Under the pieces are notes generated by a model, which saw only the letters and a program-made list of their open reading frames with translations, did no database searches and had not been told where the DNA came from. The position numbers and the translations under genes were made by a program. A stretch of DNA of 64,000 bases from Thermoplasmata archaeon. Its GTDB lineage: Archaea > Thermoplasmatota > Thermoplasmata > Lutacidiplasmatales > UBA184. The DNA is taken from positions 1 through 64,000 of the forward strand of contig JAKAAX010000008.1 of NCBI GenBank assembly GCA_021802125.1, in the 5' to 3' direction. This document shows positions 61,508-64,000 of the stretch, piece after piece (within the stretch, counting starts at the first letter, position 1; every line of letters begins with the position of its first letter).

Positions 61508-61926
61508 CTACACCACCCCGCCCTAAGAGCACACGTGGTTCTCGGCGTGGGCACCGTAGACCGAAACCACCGCGCCAGAGGTCCAGGTCCGACTCCAACC
61601 CCCCCGGGAGCGGCGCTAACGTGGTCTGGATGGCCGCCCATGAGTGAGAGCCCGGCTTCCAGAACGACAGTCGTGATTCCCAAGTCGCCGAGGAATCTGT
61701 TCACGATCCCAGTATTGTTCCGATGCGAGTCCCAACTAGCATCGCTATTGGGTGTCCAGGTCGTCGCGCCACCTGACCATCCTTTGGTGGCAGGCTGGCA
61801 TCCGGGGGAGAACTGGTCCCAAGAGATGATCATTGCTCCACCACCATCGAAGGAAGGCACCACCTGGCACGATTCAGCCGGTCCGTCTTCACCTCCCAGC
61901 ACCCCTCCAATGCAGAAACACCGCAA
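61489..61926 (-). CDS. Doubtful reading frame, possibly a decayed gene
   Basis: The 145-residue frame (MRCFCIGGVLGGEDG...) lacks domains, has no hydrophobic core and overlaps both neighbouring frames. It contains WDQFSPGCQPATKGW and FLGDLGITTVVLEAGLSL, which could be remnants of a real gene. I list it only because nothing else explains the stretch. Confidence 0.2.
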   Translation of the reverse strand: MRCFCIGGVLGGEDGPAESCQVVPSFDGGGAMIISWDQFSPGCQPATKGWSGGATTWTPNSDASWDSHRNNTGIVNRFLGDLGITTVVLEAGLSLMGGHPDHVSAAPGGVGVGPGPLARWFRSTVPTPRTTCALRAGWCRWAQHR

Positions 61927-62299
61927 GTACTAGAATCACCCACGAGACAACCAATCCCCCACCCCCGAGGATAGCGACCATTTCCCCAGCGGCAGACGGG
62001 AAGCACGAGGAAGATAGCGAGGGCGGGCATCCCTGGCTGGCTCCCACGAATATCGCGGCCAGCGAGGCAGTTCCCACTAACGCGGCTGCGATGATCATCA
62101 ACCAAACAAGGGGGATTCCTTCACCCTCCCTCAGTTGTGACCTAAGGGGCGTGAGGTCCTTCGAACCCGTCACGTCAGATGCGTCCTGGCCACTCTCCAG
62201 GCCGGAAAGGACGAACTGCCTATCAGCCTGAGAGCACCCCGCCCCGAAGGTTGAGGGCATTACCAGGTTCAGCGACCGGTTCTCGGACCCACTCGACAT
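61889..62299 (-). CDS. Possible small two-helix membrane protein
   Basis: The 136-residue frame has two convincing hydrophobic helices, IPLVWLMIIAAALVGTASLAAIFVGA (about 62-87) and MVAILGGGGLVVSWVILVLAVFL (about 106-128), separated by a loop with two cysteines. The N-terminal 60 residues are polar and featureless. No family is recognised and no good promoter is visible. Confidence 0.4.
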   Translation of the reverse strand: MSSGSENRSLNLVMPSTFGAGCSQADRQFVLSGLESGQDASDVTGSKDLTPLRSQLREGEGIPLVWLMIIAAALVGTASLAAIFVGASQGCPPSLSSSCFPSAAGEMVAILGGGGLVVSWVILVLAVFLHWRGAGR

Positions 62300-62728
62300 T
62301 GCCCAACTACACGAGCTTGGGCCAGTACTTGACTGTCAACAGTGCCACTCCAGCTCTTGAGGCGGGAAAGTCGAATACCGGATTCGGGACTACTGAGCGC
62401 GTTGCGGGTCATGGTCTGCGGTGCTCGCGATCGAGTGAGGGGCAGACCACCTGATCTGCCGGTAGCGGTCCGAAAGGTACAATCCCATGATCCCTTCACG
62501 GTCGCGGAGAAGGCATCGGGCCTGGAGCCGAGCTCACCAAGCCGAAGTGGGTCTGCGGTGGTGCCCCCGTATACCAAGGCCCTCCGAGCCGGCGGCGGTC
62601 CTACCCGCAGGAAGGTGGAAGAACGCTCCGAGAGAAGCCGACGGTTGAGGTGAGAAGCTCGGGCGATGATTTGAAAGGGGAGGAGCGCCCGTGGCTTCTC
62701 GGTCCTAGCCCGGACCTCAGGTGCACGT

Positions 62729-63928
62729 TTGCCAGGAACCTCTGCCCCCAGCCCGTCCAGGTCCCACTCGGGGGCGCGCGCCTTTGACGCCCTCATTCTC
62801 GGTGGGGGCATCGCAGGAAACGCTCTCGCGTTCCACCTCGCGCACGAGCACGGCTGGAAGGTCTTCCTCTACGAGCGGCACACGCCCGCCGGCGGAGCGT
62901 CGGGCAAGGCGGCCGGCATTGTCTCCACGCAATGCTGGAACGCGTGGGACATCCGCGCGGTCGAGACCTCAAGGAAGGAGTACCGACGACTCTCCGAGGA
63001 GCACGACGAGACCCTGTTCCTTGAGACGGGAGGACTGCGCGTCGTCTCCAGCGAGGAAGGGGAGCGTGGGCTCGCCTCCGCCGTTGACCGACTGCGAGCG
63101 GCGAAGATCGAGGCCCGGGTCGTCACGGCCAAGGAGGCTGGGGAACTGCTCCCGGTCGCGAAGGTCGATGACGCTCGGGCCGCCCTCTACACGCCCAAGG
63201 ACGCCGTCGTCGCCCCCACCGACCTCACCCTGCTCTACGGACGGCTCGCCCGAGAGAACGGGGCCCAGGTCGAGTCCGACCTGGGGGCTGCGGAGGCCCG
63301 CCCGGTCCCGAAGGGATGGGAGCTGGCGGTCGGAGGCCACACGTACTCCGCCCCGAAGCTCATCGTGGCCTGCGGCGCGTGGACGAAGGGCGTGCTTGGC
63401 CGGCTCGGCCACCCGTTGCCTCTCGCCCCCTACCTGACCCGGGCGTGTCTGATCAAGGCGAACGTTCGCAAGCCCTTCCCCTGGCTCCACGACAGCGAGC
63501 TCGACGTCTACGTCCGACCTTTCCCGGGAGGGGATGTGCTTGCAGGGGACGGGACCGAGCTCAAGGAGGTCGACCCCGAGCATCTCTCGCCCTCGAGCGA
63601 CCTTCCGTTCCTCGAGAACGTGGCGGGGTTCATGCAGCGGCGCTTCCCCGCCTGGGCCTCCTCCTCCGTGGGCGCCTCCTGGCACGGGATCTGCACCTCG
63701 ACCCCGGACCGCAGGCCAATGATCGGCCCGGTTCCCGATGCGCCGGGGCTCTTCGTGCTGACCGGGTTCAACGGCTTCGGGGTCATGCGCGCGGGCGCGG
63801 CCTCGAGGTGGATGGCGGACGCCCTCGCGCGAGGCCGATGGACCGAGCTGCGCGAGGTCGACCCGGGGAGGTTCGAGCCTCCCTACGCGCCGTTCGAGCC
63901 GCGGCCCGGTTTCACGCTCGAGCGCTGA
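62729..63928 (+). CDS. FAD-dependent amine/amino-acid oxidase (DAO family)
   Basis: The 399-residue flavoprotein has the dinucleotide-binding motif LILGGGIAGNALAFHLAHEHGW near residue 21 and the DAO-family C-terminal segment STPDRRPMIGPVPDAPGLFVLTGFNGFGVMRAGAASRWMAD. This domain is shared by sarcosine, glycine and glycerol-3-phosphate oxidases and dehydrogenases. The GGASGKAAGIVSTQCWN segment is the usual place for FAD contact. The substrate is unknown. The start is taken as TTG at 62729; a TATA-like GATTTGAAAG lies about 60 bases upstream. Confidence 0.88.
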   Translation: MPGTSAPSPSRSHSGARAFDALILGGGIAGNALAFHLAHEHGWKVFLYERHTPAGGASGKAAGIVSTQCWNAWDIRAVETSRKEYRRLSEEHDETLFLETGGLRVVSSEEGERGLASAVDRLRAAKIEARVVTAKEAGELLPVAKVDDARAALYTPKDAVVAPTDLTLLYGRLARENGAQVESDLGAAEARPVPKGWELAVGGHTYSAPKLIVACGAWTKGVLGRLGHPLPLAPYLTRACLIKANVRKPFPWLHDSELDVYVRPFPGGDVLAGDGTELKEVDPEHLSPSSDLPFLENVAGFMQRRFPAWASSSVGASWHGICTSTPDRRPMIGPVPDAPGLFVLTGFNGFGVMRAGAASRWMADALARGRWTELREVDPGRFEPPYAPFEPRPGFTLER

Positions 63929-63946
63929 CCGCGGGCCCGTGGCGCG

Positions 63947-63963
63947 GGGGCCTTCGAGGCCCC
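63947..63963 (+). terminator. Hairpin after the FAD oxidase gene
   Basis: GGGGCCT (63947-63953) and AGGCCCC (63957-63963) form a 7-base-pair stem with a TCG loop, 19 bases after the stop codon and just before the end of a possible convergent gene. No T-tract follows. Confidence 0.4.
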
Positions 63964-63964
63964 T

Positions 63965-64000
63965 CTAGCTGGACTCGCCGCTCGGGGAGGCGTCCGAAGC
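63965..64000 (-). CDS. Possible C-terminal end of a gene continuing beyond the window
   Basis: On the minus strand the last 36 bases read as eleven codons ending ASDASPSGESS followed by TAG. This fits a Ser/Gly-rich C-terminus of a convergent gene, but so short a piece cannot be confirmed. Confidence 0.25.
   Translation of the reverse strand, partial: ASDASPSGESS

Larger units (their letters stand above)
60786..62728. other. Gene-poor, less GC-rich stretch of about 1.9 kb
   Basis: The base composition is visibly closer to even than in neighbouring genes, and frames are short. One likely membrane-protein gene (60998-61507) and two weaker frames lie here on the minus strand. The last 429 bases (62300-62728) hold no credible gene. 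No transposase, repeat array or tRNA fragment is seen. It could be a decayed insertion beside the tRNA-Pro gene, but the borders are not marked by direct repeats that I can find. Confidence 0.4.

Noticed and set aside
62330..62720. RNase P or SRP RNA gene in the gene-poor stretch
   Set aside because: A GGGAAAGTCG stretch recalled RNase P conserved region I, but the other conserved regions and a closing pseudoknot could not be found, and the SRP helix 8 motif is absent.
62269..62811. A 180-codon minus-strand frame upstream of the FAD oxidase
   Set aside because: It overlaps the oxidase start, has no domain or helix pattern and contains a Ser/Arg/Pro-rich random-looking sequence.
1..64000. CRISPR array or transposon ends
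   Set aside because: No regularly spaced direct repeats, transposase, integrase or paired terminal inverted repeats were found on reading both strands.

Overview
The window is a high-GC archaeal chromosome segment, most likely from an uncultured Thermoplasmatota lineage. Archaeal identity rests on membrane-anchored archaeal Lon, Kae1, full-length archaeosine TGT with a PUA tail, archaeal-type S-adenosylmethionine synthetase, Orc1/Cdc6, an NreA repair protein, a Hef-type helicase, NadM, geranylgeranyl reductase and MfnA. TATA-like boxes about 25-35 bases before many start codons suggest mostly leaderless or short-leader transcripts. The Thermoplasmatota placement is an inference from the gene set and from a surface-repeat style (variants of FTESGLPxGTxW) that I associate with that group. 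No methanogenesis, rRNA, CRISPR or transposase gene is visible.

Layout. 1-8.6 kb (minus strand): membrane-anchored phosphoesterase; SAH hydrolase coupled to an orphan GcvH; a 1418-residue surface protein with cytoplasmic zinc ribbons. 8.8-14 kb: operon CBS, cystathionine lyase/synthase, CysRS, MDR oxidoreductase. 14-20.5 kb: two anchored exported proteins, geranylgeranyl reductase, Kae1, lipid-linked-sugar flippase. 20.3-29.2 kb: RAM-like small protein, tgtA, family-5 UDG, zinc-ribbon proteins, COG2108 radical SAM protein, FolD with a coupled Cys-motif protein, Lon. 29.2-33.5 kb: small Cys protein, alpha/alpha-toroid protein, NadM, second Cys/Met-metabolism PLP enzyme, GNAT, tRNA-Thr. 33.7-44.4 kb: MFS transporter, membrane proteins, a Hhe-like DUF4011-helicase-nuclease, SRPBCC-methyltransferase fusion, hydrolase, thioredoxin-fold protein. 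44.4-49.2 kb: Hef-like helicase, SerRS, aldehyde dehydrogenase. 49.2-51.4 kb: surface-repeat gene broken by one in-frame TGA. 51.6-60.8 kb: MfnA operon, Orc1/Cdc6, MAT, tRNA methylthiotransferase, Lrp regulator, zinc-ribbon membrane protein, NreA, tRNA-Pro. 60.8-62.7 kb: gene-poor, less GC-rich stretch. 62.7-64 kb: FAD-dependent amine oxidase.

Connections. MAT, SAH hydrolase, CBS and the two gamma-family PLP enzymes cover methionine to SAM to homocysteine to cysteine, and CysRS sits in the same operon as cysteine synthesis. Kae1 and the CDKAL1-type methylthiotransferase both act on tRNA A37. Hef-like helicase and NreA both carry a PCNA-binding (PIP-box) motif. The strongest candidate for something unusual is the DUF4011-SF1 helicase-Vsr-like nuclease at 36.5-40.4 kb, which has the architecture of the Hhe anti-phage protein. 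Many long open frames opposite real genes are high-GC artefacts and were left out. Coordinates include stop codons.
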